This document shows, piece after piece, positions 24,760 to 37,900 of a stretch of 64,000 nt of DNA. This DNA is from Diphasiastrum complanatum. Taxonomy: Eukaryota > Streptophyta > Lycopodiopsida > Lycopodiales > Lycopodiaceae. The DNA lies in NCBI GenBank assembly GCA_029204225.1, contig CM055095.1, forward strand, positions 62,601,910 to 62,665,909, read 5' to 3'. Under the pieces are notes generated by a model. The model ran no database searches. It was not told where the DNA came from and worked only from the letters and a program-made list of their open reading frames with translations. Position numbers and translations under genes: made by a program. Numbering within the stretch: the first letter of the stretch is position 1; every line of letters starts with the position of its first letter.

Positions 24760-27700
24760 GTACGCTCACTCTCACTCCAGCATCTTACTGAACAGTATCC
24801 TGATGGCTTATTTTAAAATTGTATTCTTAAATTAATGTTTTGTCGTGAATTATGCTATTTTCTTTTGTGAGCTGGCTTGGAAAGTCCATAAAGGATCATT
24901 GTACCTGGTCTATTGTTGGTCCATAAAGATAATTGTACCTTGTCTATCTGAAAAATGTTCAGTTTAGCTCAAATTCAACTGTCTTTTAAAATGACTGCTT
25001 TTATCATTTCAAACTGTAGTCCTTTCCATGCTACTAGATACTCTTGGAGGACATGATTTCGCAATTGACTTTCTGTAAGAATCGCCTTATGAAGATCTGA
25101 CTAGATCCTGTTGCAAAACAACCAAAAGGACACCTGTGGAGCAAAACCACCCATCCAATCCTAGATCCCTCTTGGAGTTCCCTCCTGGATCTAGCCCCCA
25201 AGCCATGGTGAATGAATGCAAGAGAGGAAAGGAATCCTGGCTAAAGAAACTGAATTTCCAATAGGAAGATGGGCGAGTTTTCATAGTAAGTATTCTCTCT
25301 CCAAAGAGAGAATATTTCCCTTAGGATCCCCATGCAGCCTATATTAGCAATTAACCTCCTATTTTTGCATTATAGCAGTCAGACACCATGCAAGTGCTCC
25401 TATGTCCAATTATAGGTTTGGGCCCTCATATGATTATTAATTACTTTACAGGCCAAGCCCGGAATGACGAGGCATAACCAATAACCATATACACCTAGAG
25501 TGACCGGCTATCCATGTCCTGGACATGGACGTAACATTCTTCCCCCCTTAAACCAGTTTTGTTCTCAGAACGAGTAACTAGGGAAGATCTAATTTGTATG
25601 CTTTTAACTTTTTCCCATGAATCATTATCCTCAATTTGACCAACCAACCTAAGCAAGCACACAGAGATATAACGATTTCTCAATTGTTTATCTATGATCC
25701 TGAGTACTCATTCAGGGTCCAAACGTCCATTGAGCCATAAATCCTCCTAATGGGCAAAAAATTGTCCAATTTACATGATACGCTGGATGAGCAGTCGACC
25801 AAACCCGAATTAAGTCTAAAAGCTAACAAACCAATCATTTAACTTTCACTTTTGCCCTGAAAATCAATCTTTAGTCTGACTTCAATATCAAATAAGTACT
25901 TAGAGATTGAATAATTCACAAATTATTTATCTCTACACTGAAATGCTATATTGACCTTTAGAAGTACACTAAGAGATAAATTTTCTTATTGGGTTTAATT
26001 CTCTCCAATCTAATAACATCACCTTTATGTCTCTGATCCAATCCATATCACTTGGTAATAATCTGTGAACCTTAATTTAATCTTTACCGCTACTTCCCAT
26101 ATTTATGAATATTCATAGCTCAATACCCCCAATACTCGTCTAGTTCCAGATTATTCAAAATAATCACATAGAGAGTTCCTCTATTTCAACTGGATAGTTC
26201 CTCCTTTGCACACATATATGATTTTTTTCCCAAAATGCAACTGGCTGATTCTTTGAAAGACTTATTCCTATGTTTTCTTCTCCCCCTTTTAAAAAGAAAT
26301 TCCTCAATTTCGATTAAAAAGTTCTCTGGAGACAACGTATAAGATATCAAAGATTCGAAAAAGTCAGTAATGAGTATTCAATACTATTACAAACCGGACT
26401 TTTTCCTCAAACTGATAAATATCTTATCCTGAGTGATAGAAATATTACCTCTCAATAATCAACTATCAAATAGAGACTAACGTTAGGGTTCAGGAAACCT
26501 AAATTCCGAGCCATACTCAAAAATCTTATATGGAAGTACAATTTCATATAACTATAACAGTCCTTCAGAACAGAGGTCTATGCTGGAAGGAATTATATGA
26601 ATGTCAATCCAATTGTCATGTATTAAGAAAGTTCTAAGAGAGGTCTAATATAATAGAGATAGAGATTTAAGGGCTTCCATATTTTGTAATTAATGAGATA
26701 CCATTTAGGGATCGATCTATATCTCATAATTCCCAAAATACCCAAAACAAAACCAATGGACTCTGTTAGTATTACCATTACAACAATCACTAACCATCGG
26801 TCTACAGATCATTCTTACCCAAGAAATCCCCTTTGGAATCACGGATGTCCCATACTACCAGCTTTTCCTCCAAGAATCCTCAACATCTAGATCTGATTTG
26901 CCCAAAACGTCAAAAAGACTATTTGGCTATCCTATACCCAGATATAGGATCAATTTCACAACCAATTCCAGGAGATAATCCTAACAATTGAAATCTCACA
27001 TGCTCCTTTAGTGTTACTCAAAGAATACCATTCCACATTGTATCCAACATGGACAAAACAGAATGTATCATCCAAGTACAATTGAAATGCCATAAATGTA
27101 TCCACTGACCCAAAAGAAACATAGATTTCAACAAAATCGAATACCATACTGACTTAGATATCCAAATATCTATTTCAGAATCGGAAAAAAGAACTTAATT
27201 CTTTTACAGGTTAGAATTCCTCTTGGTTGTTACAATCATTATAGAGAAATACTCTATAACATGAAATATTCCAAATTACTAGATTCTTGTATGGAACACC
27301 TTCCATCTGCTTTACTTTGCAAGATCCAAATCTAATTGCAAAACAGAGATGGTTCTATAAATGGATTATCAGTCTTGCCACTCACTTTTCCCTTAGAATC
27401 ATCGATTCCTCGACATTCTAATTATCATTGGGGAAAAAGAATCCAAATTCCCAAAGGCAGTCTTCTTAAATAATTCCCAATTGTTATTCTCACTTGCATT
27501 TATATATACTTTAGGAATTGAATGTAAATAAAATAACTGGATCACTAAGACCACCAATCATCTACATCTAAGATTTCCACTTTTTCCCTCCTTCCAAAAA
27601 TGGTTTAGGTTAAAAAACCCCAAATTTGTACTAGGAAAAAGTTCAATTTGGTATCAATAACCTTAACCACTAATTAATCTGACATGTTCAACTAATTAAG

Positions 27701-28857
27701 TGCCGCACTCAATTACTGGCAAATCCCCTTATGGATCAGCATAAAAACTGCTCCAATAAGATTTGCGTAATTCTTGATCTTTATTGATCCATAGAAACAG
27801 GAATTGCTCCTTAATTGACAGATCACAAAATCTTCAACTAAAAGCGAAGAGTACAGTGACCTTATAGTACTGACCGATTTCAACTCAGCAAGATCAATCA
27901 CTTTACAAGCTATTTTTGTTTGATCAATCACCAATGAATTTGAACAAATCCAAAACATCCATGGTTTCATCTAATTTTACGTAAATTGGGATTTTCAAAT
28001 TCCGTTCAATATGGAGCTAAACTGTGAAAATCGATCCAAACCTCTACTTGGTAGTTTCACAGTTACCATCACATATCGGAAGAATTCCAAAACATCCAGC
28101 AGCATGCATCAAGCATGACATGCAGTGATTTCCATTAAAAAATCAATTTTTGCGTAAATTGCCAAGAAATTGGAAAATTAGCACTGGGATTTTCAAAATT
28201 CGTTTAAAATGGACCAACTGTGAAAATCGATTAAGAAGATCGATCTATCAAATTCACAGGCACTGTCACATATCGAAATAAACAATCTGCATGCAGCAAA
28301 CTTGACATGCATTGACTGTTTCGTAAAAACGAAATTTTTTTTCCAAAATAGCCTAGCCACTAGGAAACAATGTTTAATGGTACCTTTCGAATCGCCTTTT
28401 CGAACCGTGTTTGAATCGGGAAAGAATCGGGAGAGAATCGACTTCTCCAGGTTCGAATCGGCAAATCGGTTTTAGGGTTCCCCCCCCCCCCCCCTCCCTT
28501 AGTTTCTACCCTTCGATTATGTCAAAAAGTAGTGCTTTTTTTAGTGTTAATGGGTAACATGTACATTATAATTCGTGATTAATCGATATTGAAGTTTGAA
28601 TCCTGACGTGCAACTCCTAAGTCTTGTTACCTAACAATACCTGTCACCTGTGATTTAGGGTTCTTGATCCATCTGTTGCTCACAGTTTAGCTATGATCTA
28701 TCTGATGTCATCTGTGACATTATCTGGTAACTACCAACTTCCATACATGAGTAGAAAGATTGATCATTGTTACTCGTCACTCAAAACATTAATGTCACAC
28801 GGTACAAAAGCATACATATTACAATTTCCAATGAAACACTAGAAAAAACCCCGAAGG

Positions 28858-28903
<46 letters not shown>

Positions 28904-31900
28904 TTGTGGAAAATGCCAAAACAGAACGGTTCGATCCGTTTTAAAAAAAAAAACGGGTTCGAACCGTTTTTTCTTTGAAAAAAAATTTTAAGATTTTTTT
29001 TTTTTTTTTTTTCCTGGTTGGAACCAACGGTTCGAACCGGGCCGATTCGAACCGGTGGTTCGAACCGCGGTTCGACACAACTATGCTAGGAAATTTGCTT
29101 TTTGATCTAGATTTACCAAAAATAGCTTCATGCAAGAAATCATCTGATCAATCTACTGATTACACATGCAACATGCTCCAAGCATGCATACAGGTCTATC
29201 CATACATTTTTATCAACAGACAATCACTACACTGAGTTACAAGCATGCATGCATCAGAACATTTCCAAAAGTTTGCAAATTTTAGCTCAAAAATTGCCAA
29301 ACTTCAAACAACATAACTTTCTCTACAGGACACCAAATTGGTCGCTCTAAAGCACAATACGGAGGGAGAGTGGGTCTACAAGGCACTTGCCACATCACCC
29401 TGCCACCTAGGCTTCACACGTGCGAGCTGTAAATGACAAAAAATCATGTAAGAGGGCGCACTTTTTGTAGGTGGTATCATCAAAAATTCAACTCCAGCCC
29501 AATAAGCATTCAATCAGAGGTTACAAGCACTCTACTAAGGTTCATTAGAGAGGCTTAAAGCTTCTAACAGGTCCAACAAGCAATCATAAGCTCAGATCAT
29601 GCAAAAAATGCATTTTTGGCCTCCTTCAATAAGCAAAACTTTTACATGATGGTGTCTAATGCTCATCTATCCAAATTGGATGCATGATGGCTCAAAACAG
29701 ACGCAATCCATCATATCTTTAAGCTGGTAATGAGAACCAAAAGGTTCAGACCTGTTAGAAATAAATGACTATGCTAAAGTTAATCCATAGGTTACTTTGA
29801 CCCAAAAGGTCAGGGTTTGTGTAATTATGGGTATTTAGTTATTTAGGCCATCTTAAGTTTGTCTTAAGTTCAGTTGGACCCAATTTTGGTCATGTACTGA
29901 CTCGTGGGTCCTTAGTGGTCTAATTTTGTTTAGGGGCCCTATCTTGACTTTTGGGGGTGCCCTACATTTAGTAAGTGATTAACCTTAGGGTTTGGTGGCA
30001 TTTGGCCACATCCAGGTAGAGTACTTAGATGCTCATTGTGTATTCCATTTTGGACAGTTTGGCCAAGCATTGCTCTCCATTGCTCTTGTTGCTATTTTCT
30101 CTCTCTCTCTCTTAGAGTTGGGCGCCCAGTCTCTTCTCTCTTGTTTTCGGTGGAGATTGATTGATAACTAGATCTTGGTGACTTGACTCTTGCTTTCCTA
30201 CCCCCATTTGATAGGTATTCATGCCCAAAATCACCAAAAATACACTATTTTTTGATGTTTTGAGCCCTCGAATGGTGTCTAATCCTAACCAAACTTCATG
30301 ACAGCCTTAGGACAGCTTCATTACACCTTTGAAAACAATGATTCACCACATAGGATATTGTTGGTGATTTCGAATGCTATTGGGCTGAATCTAAGATGTT
30401 ACCAATCAAGAACATTGAACACTTTCAAATCTGAAAAATAGTGGACAGCCATAGAACAACAATATTTAAGAAAGAGGAAGCTAAAATCGAGAGAGAAAAC
30501 TCAAAGTTTGTATTGCACGAATGAATCCCTCTCTATTCTCCTAATGTGGAGAGATATGAATAGATGGGACATGGTAGGGGTAAAGGCTCAAGAATGGAGA
30601 GCCAAACACCAACAGCCCATGGAATTGAATAGCTTTATGTAAATATGTTCAGCTTGGTCATTAGTGGAGCAATAAATAAGCTTCAACTCTCTTGCTAGAA
30701 CCTTCTCGCGAATTAAATGGTAGTGCATTTCAATATGTTTGGTGTGTGCATGGAAACGGGATTTTTTGCAAGCTGGATGCAGCTTCGATTGTCACAAAAA
30801 ATCTGTGTTGGATTTGATTGATGCAAGCTACAATCTTCCAGCAAGGTGCGCAGCCAAACACAATCACAAGCGGCTGTTGCTGCACCTCTATACTCAGCTT
30901 CGGCAGAGGATAATGCCACTGTAGGCTGCTTCTTAACAAAGCCAAGGTACTGTAGCTGAACCAAGTGAGAAAACATATCCGGAAATTGTCCTCCGATTTG
31001 TGGGATCTGCGGGATCACTTGTCCAATCGGCATCACAATAGCCCAACAATTTGAACATGTCATTCTCGGCATATTCAAGTCCATAATTAATCGTATGCTT
31101 TAGATAATGAAGATTGGCTGCCTTGAGATGGACCTGTTTTGGATTCTTTGACAAGTATTCAATATCCAAATTGACCGGAACTTGTGGGCTCATTTATTTT
31201 AGGGGTAAAATTTGGTCTTTTGATGATGTCTCTACCGTTATAGCCCTGAAATAGGTGGAATCAAGCTTGCTAAGGTTGCCCTAGTGCTGTCCACCTACTC
31301 TTAAAATCTTAAGATGATCTAACGACTTTCCCCCCAAGAAAGTGATTTTTTAACTCTGTCTTAGCACCCGAATGGCCCAAAAACGCCTCTCTCTCTCTCT
31401 CTCTCTCTCATCGCGATGGTGGCTCCCCCTTGCTGATCCTCCACCCTCTATCCACCGCTGTTGGCCAGTGTTGCCTTCACCCTGCTGTCCACTTGTCCAT
31501 CCCTCCTACCTCCATGGCGCCTCCTCGTTCCACAGCTGCCGCTCGTCGTCCATCACGATCCCCTCCTACCCTCGCTACTATCTCCCCCTTTCCCCTCGTT
31601 GATTACACACCCCCCACCCCTGCTGTCGCCCCCCCACCAACCTCCACTCCCGATGTAGATACTCCTCCTGCTGCCACCTTCCCAATTCTCACCTCCATTG
31701 CTGCTGCTGTAGCTGCTCCCCCTGCTGCCTCCACCCCTACCTCCACCCTCGAGGTAGCTCCTCGCCCTGCTGCCGCCTCCCCTACTCCCACCTCCATCGG
31801 TGCTGCTGCAGCTGCTCCCCTGGTTGCCGCCTCCCCTAGTTCCACCTCCATAGCAGCAGTTGTTGCTCCCCATGCTACCGCCTCCCCTATCTCCACCCCC

Positions 31901-34900
31901 CCCCCCCCCCCCCCCGCTGCAGATGTGCCCCCCCCTGCTGTCATCTCCCTCACCCCAGTTCTCCCTGCTGCAGCAGTGCCGCCCCCTTGCTGTCACCTCC
32001 CCTACACTGCCCTCCCTCGTTGCATCTGAGCTGCCTCATGCTGCCACCTCCCCTACATTCGCCCTCCCTGTTGATTGCACCTCCCCCCCCCTCGTTGACC
32101 TCGATATTGGCATCAGTATTGGCACCACCTCACCCCTGCCTGCAGTTTTGGATCCCATTCTTCCGACTCCGCCCATCGCTACCTCACAACCTACAACTAG
32201 CATCCCATATACGCCCTCCAAATCAACTGAATTGTTCTCTTCTTGGCAGATTGATCAAATCAGGGCCGATTTCCAGACTTTGCGGCAAGAAATCTCGCAG
32301 TTGAAAGGAACAGTTACGTCCTTGATTCACGAGAAGAACATGTTGCAGTCCAAAGTAGCATCACTCGAACAATCCATCGGGACCAAACATGCTGTGGTTT
32401 CGGCATCTACCACCAATATGATACGGGAACTAGAGACAAAGATGGAAAAGCAGCACGAGGAGGCCCTTTCTTGGGCATCAGTTTTGAAAAAAGGCACCAA
32501 ACCAAGCGCCCCTATCTCTTCGGTTATCTCAGCCACCATCTTGGAAGAGAAAACACGAGACCAAAAAGCGAACAACATTAGGGTTCGTGGGATCCCGAAT
32601 ACACAGGATTCCTTGGCTGAAGCCAAACGCCACTCTCGGGCACAGGACATACGGGCTAGATACAGCATGGAGGACCACCAGAGATGCAGCCACACTCATC
32701 ATCCGCTTCACTTCCCTCGCGAGTCACCGCGATGCTTTGCGGTGCAGAGCTAAGCTACGTGGTACCACTATCTACATGGATGACGACCTCACGTATATCC
32801 AGGTAGAGGAGAGGCGAAAGGCCTTTCAGGTAGCCCGTGAGTCTGGCAGACGAGTCATTTATCGAGGTGGACGAGTGCGCTTTCTTGACAACGCTCCTAG
32901 TAGCTCCCAGTGCTAGGGATTTGGGGTGCCCGGGGTTGGGGGCACAGGCAAAGATATATTATTCATCATGGAGACACACGAGAGCCCAGAGCGAGGACTT
33001 CCTTCCTTTTCTGGATATAGATGGGGCGCAGTATTCCGATGAGAGACTAGATCTGCCAGTGGTGAGGTTCAGGTGGGGTCACGTCTCTGTACAGAGAGAC
33101 TCTGCATTCGAGTATTGACTTCATCCGACATGACGAGCAGGCTCGCTACATATGCACTCGCATTGTGGGTCAGGATATTGGTTTGGATAGAGATCTTTTC
33201 ATTGCAGCCTATTATTTTCCACCAGAGTCCTCGTCTTTTGCAAAGGGTATTGGGTCTCCATATCAGGATCTCTCACCAGATATTATCAGATTCTCAGAGC
33301 AGGGGCATATTCTCCTCACAGGGGACTTTAATGCTCGGACATCTTCGAGACAGACAGAGTTCTTCGACACCTCCGATCAGCTGCGTGTTCGTGCCCTTGA
33401 CAGCGATATGCTTGGGGTTACCAGGACCTCCGCGGACAGTTTGGGACCTACTACTTCATATGGTGAGCACTTACTGCAGTTTGGAGATGCGCATGAGCTA
33501 GCCATTTATAATGGCTTACCCTGTTGGCCACATTCAGACAACTATACATGCCATCCTCACAGTGGAGGACATAGTGTCGTTGAATATCTCATGGGGTCAC
33601 CATCCTTTGTATCCATAGTCTCTAACTTCTGCGTTTCTTTTGATCACTCATTTCTCTCCTTCGATATCGGCCACCTCCCACCCACTCATTTACCTACACT
33701 ACCCATGATCACCCGAGCACCCACGTACACATTTGATCCCATTTACATGCCTCTGTACCGGCAGTCCTTGGCTTCACTTTTACACTCCTTTCCTCATGAC
33801 GGTCCAATTGACACCTAGGCTGCTTTTCTCACCGCCTCTCTCCACACAGTTGCATCACTAACTCTTCCCATGAAACCCCATTCCCAAAAGACTCGACGCA
33901 CACCTCGACCATTGCATCCTCCTTGGTATGATGCCGAGTGCCCTTCCCTTCACCAGTTAGTTACTTATTCACGTATCCACGCTCCACATCTGCTTCGATC
34001 TTCCCGACGCTCCTACCACCGTGTTCTCCGTCGTAAGAAGCGTTCCTACGATGATATTGAAGGGAGACGTCTTATTGACCTTCTCTTTAGTTCTTCTTCG
34101 GGTGCTTTTTGGCGTGAGTTCATGCTATTGCCAAGTGTCCAAGGTAGGTGGCAATTTGCATGTCTCATTGCATGTGTCTAATTTGACATGCATGCATCTT
34201 GCATGTTGCATGCAAACTAGGATATGTGGCAAAACTAACTTTTTCTCCCCCATGCACATGTGCATGGGGGTCTACCAACTTAAGTGGGTATGTGGCATCA
34301 ACATGCAAGAGGGTCTCCCACGAGTTTGCACTAAAAAAATTTGCCTAAGTTTAGGCCTCAAAGTATTTTGTACCCATGTATGACCATGTGACAAGTTCTA
34401 TTTATTTAACAAGGTTTATAAGTTCAACACTTTGCTCTCCAAGCTCTCAAGAAACCAACTAGGCAGTGAAAGAATGATCTCCCTTCTATAGACAAACCTT
34501 CCAGTCTAGGTACATGGTGCCCACGAGTGGGTGGTCAGTCCACCTGGCATGCATCTTAGTTCATGTTTAAGCACCGGTGCCCTAGCAATGCTTAGATGGT
34601 CCCTTAACTGCCCACTTGGCTGCGAGTTGACTTGGTCATTGCATGATGGGCCAAATCATTGGGTCACCTACAATGACACACTCAAGGACATGGGTGCCTA
34701 GAACTGGGGCATGGGTTGTGGCCCGCCACGGCGGTCACCTGAGCCACCTGTCTTGGGCTGACCAGTGGGGCACCTCCTGGCCATTGGCCCTTCTAGGGTA
34801 CGTTAGGGCCACAATTGGGGTGTAACAATACCAATCTACACTTCATATGCCTGTCACATTGATGCTTGTACAAAAGTGGAGGACAAGCAACTACAAGTAT

Positions 34901-37900
34901 GAGCTTGAGGTCTCAAGTGATGAATACAAAATGACGGGATTGCTCACTCTTATATAGGTGACGTAGAAGCCCATGAGTATTTCATAATCAATCCACATGC
35001 ATGAAATAGCAGTTAGCAATGTCAATAGAAGAGCTTTTGTACATAGAAACTCAAAATTAAGGTTTTGGGAGTGTTTTCGATTTGCAAAACAAGGAACTCA
35101 TGCAACAGTGCATGTAATAGAGGTGTGTTCCAGAGTTCTGTGAAGTATTTCGCTTTAGTGTGTGAGAGCTTACTGCTACAAAACCCGCTAATAGGTCGTA
35201 GTAAGATAAAACAAAGCGTGCAAAATGAAATCCATTTTAGAAAAGATCCTTATGGAAAGGGTTTGGGTCTGACCTTCGACCCTACAATTTAAGGTGTCAT
35301 CCTTCCCCCCAGAAGAATTGGTTCTTCTTAGAGTAGTTATGAGCTCTGATACTATGGTTATACCTCTTGAGGATCTAACTTAGCAGGAACATAATTGAGT
35401 AGTAGAAAAACAAGGATCAGGACGACATGCAAATCACCAAACCTGACCATAGAGTAAATCCATGCTTACCCTCAAGTTGGGAGTTATTGCATAGCATCCT
35501 AAAGCTCTTCCTTAGGCAGTAGCTATGGCTTCCCATACCACCACAACGCAACTCACTCATAAAGTTGCCTTTCCTATGTCGTGGAGGATCCATAGGTGCA
35601 TTCCATATTCCAGCCATCATCCCAGGAATGATGTTGAAGCCTACTCTTATATAGCTACAGCCCGAACAATACTGCCAAGAGTGCTTATGGCATCAACAGC
35701 CCCCCATGCATGATTTTCTTGTGCTTCTAAAGTTTTTCTCTCAAGTACTAGAATTATGGTCATAGCCTTACCACTACATATCTCTTAATTCGAGGTGTAA
35801 TATCAACCAACTCATGCCAGCCTCATATAATCGATTGTAATTAATCCTCGAACATCCTTGGCCAGCAAGGGACATAATAGAGGATGTACCAAAAGACTCA
35901 TGTCAAAGAATCAATGTCATCATTAGAGGTTTCATGGAAGCAAAAGTATGTGGGGTATCATAAAGATCACTTCTGTGCAGAAGATAGTCACATGCTTTAT
36001 GGTAAGGACTACAACACTTGATTCAAACACCTTAGATTGCAAATCAGCCATGTGTTGGGGAGATAGCTGAGCAATAGCTGCATATGAAGGAGATGTTAAT
36101 AGAAGCCAGGAATAGGGATTATCAGTAACTCAGAGGGAAATAGTGTAGGAGTATTGCAAGAACGTGAATATAATCTTTCTTAAGAGAAGGGAGGACAAAC
36201 AACATGCTCCAAGGAGAGAGCTAGGAAGAGCATGCTGAAGACTCAGTGGCAAAAAGCCAATGATCTTCTCACGAAGTGGCTCATGCAAACCATCAATGAA
36301 ATGAACAAGTAATTCTGCTGCAGAGATATAAAGAAAGGCATAAGAGCAATCCCAAAATCTGATCAGGAAGAAGAATTTGTCTGATGGGGATGTTGAAACT
36401 CAAGTTGCTGATGAATGTTCCATAATATATCAGTAAGAGTTGCAAAGATCACAATAGGAGGAAGTCTTCCACTGGAAAGGGCTGGGGAATCTTCTGTGTA
36501 TCATCCGTTGGATGATCAAAGAACAATAATCTAGCTTAAAAAGCACGATCATTGTGGGTTCCGGATGCATCTTGTAGTGCCCATTTAGTTTGCAAAAGCT
36601 AAGATTACAACTGGACCACTGATAAATATTTTGGTACAGGTAATCCATAAAACTTCAAAAGTAGAAGTAGAAGCATGATGAACATACTACTTACTAGACT
36701 GGATCATGGTCCATGGAAGCCAGTGGAGCACACGAAGCTATATGTTAGAATTTTGGGCCCCAAATCCACTAGAAACCATGGCCGAGTTTTTGCAGCAGCT
36801 AAATGAGAACAATAATCCATTATGGAAAGTGTTCAAGCACCCAAAATTATAGTGCACCATTCTGTATTTTACACCGCAATAAAAAACCACTGCAGTATTA
36901 TTATATGAAGAATATGCATTGCCGACTGCCTCAACAGCTGGAGTCTTTGACCTTGTGATGCAACGGAATCATGTATTATGCTATTTGGTGATTTGTTTGC
37001 ATTTAAGATATTTGGTCTTAAGGGACTTTGAATAGTATAAGTAGACTTATGTACTTGTCATTTTGTAGCTGATTGTTAAAAAACTTGAGATCTCTTTGTA
37101 GAAGACTCAACAATCCTTTGTGAAAAGATCTCCTTTTTAGATTATTGTTGAATGCGTTGAGATATCAGCTGGAGATGACTGCAATTTATAGATTGATATC
37201 CTTATTTTATTCTATGAATGATCTTGTGTGGACGTGTTCTTAATTATGTATTAGAGAAAATGATTCACTGGAAAAATTACTAAGAGATCTGCAATGTTGT
37301 TGACCAAATGGTAAGATGATTTTTTATAGACCTTTTCATTTGTAAAGAACTATTTGGTGCATGAAAGGAGCTCTAGTGTTTCATTTTGAATGGAAGCTGT
37401 AGCTGAGATGCCACTTCAGAATATTTATTGGCATTGTTTGTGTAAAAAAAAATGTTATAACACTATTCATGTATATCTGATTGTAGGGATTAAAGTGTAT
37501 GATACTCAAGAAAAAGAGATGATTATTGAACCATCTTTCAAATGGGCTGGAAATCCAAATGTGATTGTTGCTGTCAAAGCATTTGGTTTGAAAGCAACTG
37601 TACAGGTTAGTAAATATTCTAGACACAAATAATGGCAAAAATGATTCAAGTACTTAATGTGCTGAGAATGCATTTTCTCCCCTCAGGTAGTGGACTTGCA
37701 AGTTTTTGCCACTGCTCGAGTTACGTTGAAGCCGTTGGTTCCTCTTTTCCCTTGCTTCTCAAAGATTGCAATTTCCTTAATGGAAAAGGTATGAAGTTTG
37801 AATATCTATCATAATCTTGTCATTTACCATATGTTTTTTTTGTATAAACCTCACCAAATGTCTCTTGTATATGCTTAGAAGCATGCACATGATCATAACT

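Noticed and set aside
31553-31996. Gly-rich minus-strand frames of 147 and 116 codons
   Set aside because: They are the antisense shadow of the Pro/Ala-rich LINE ORF1.
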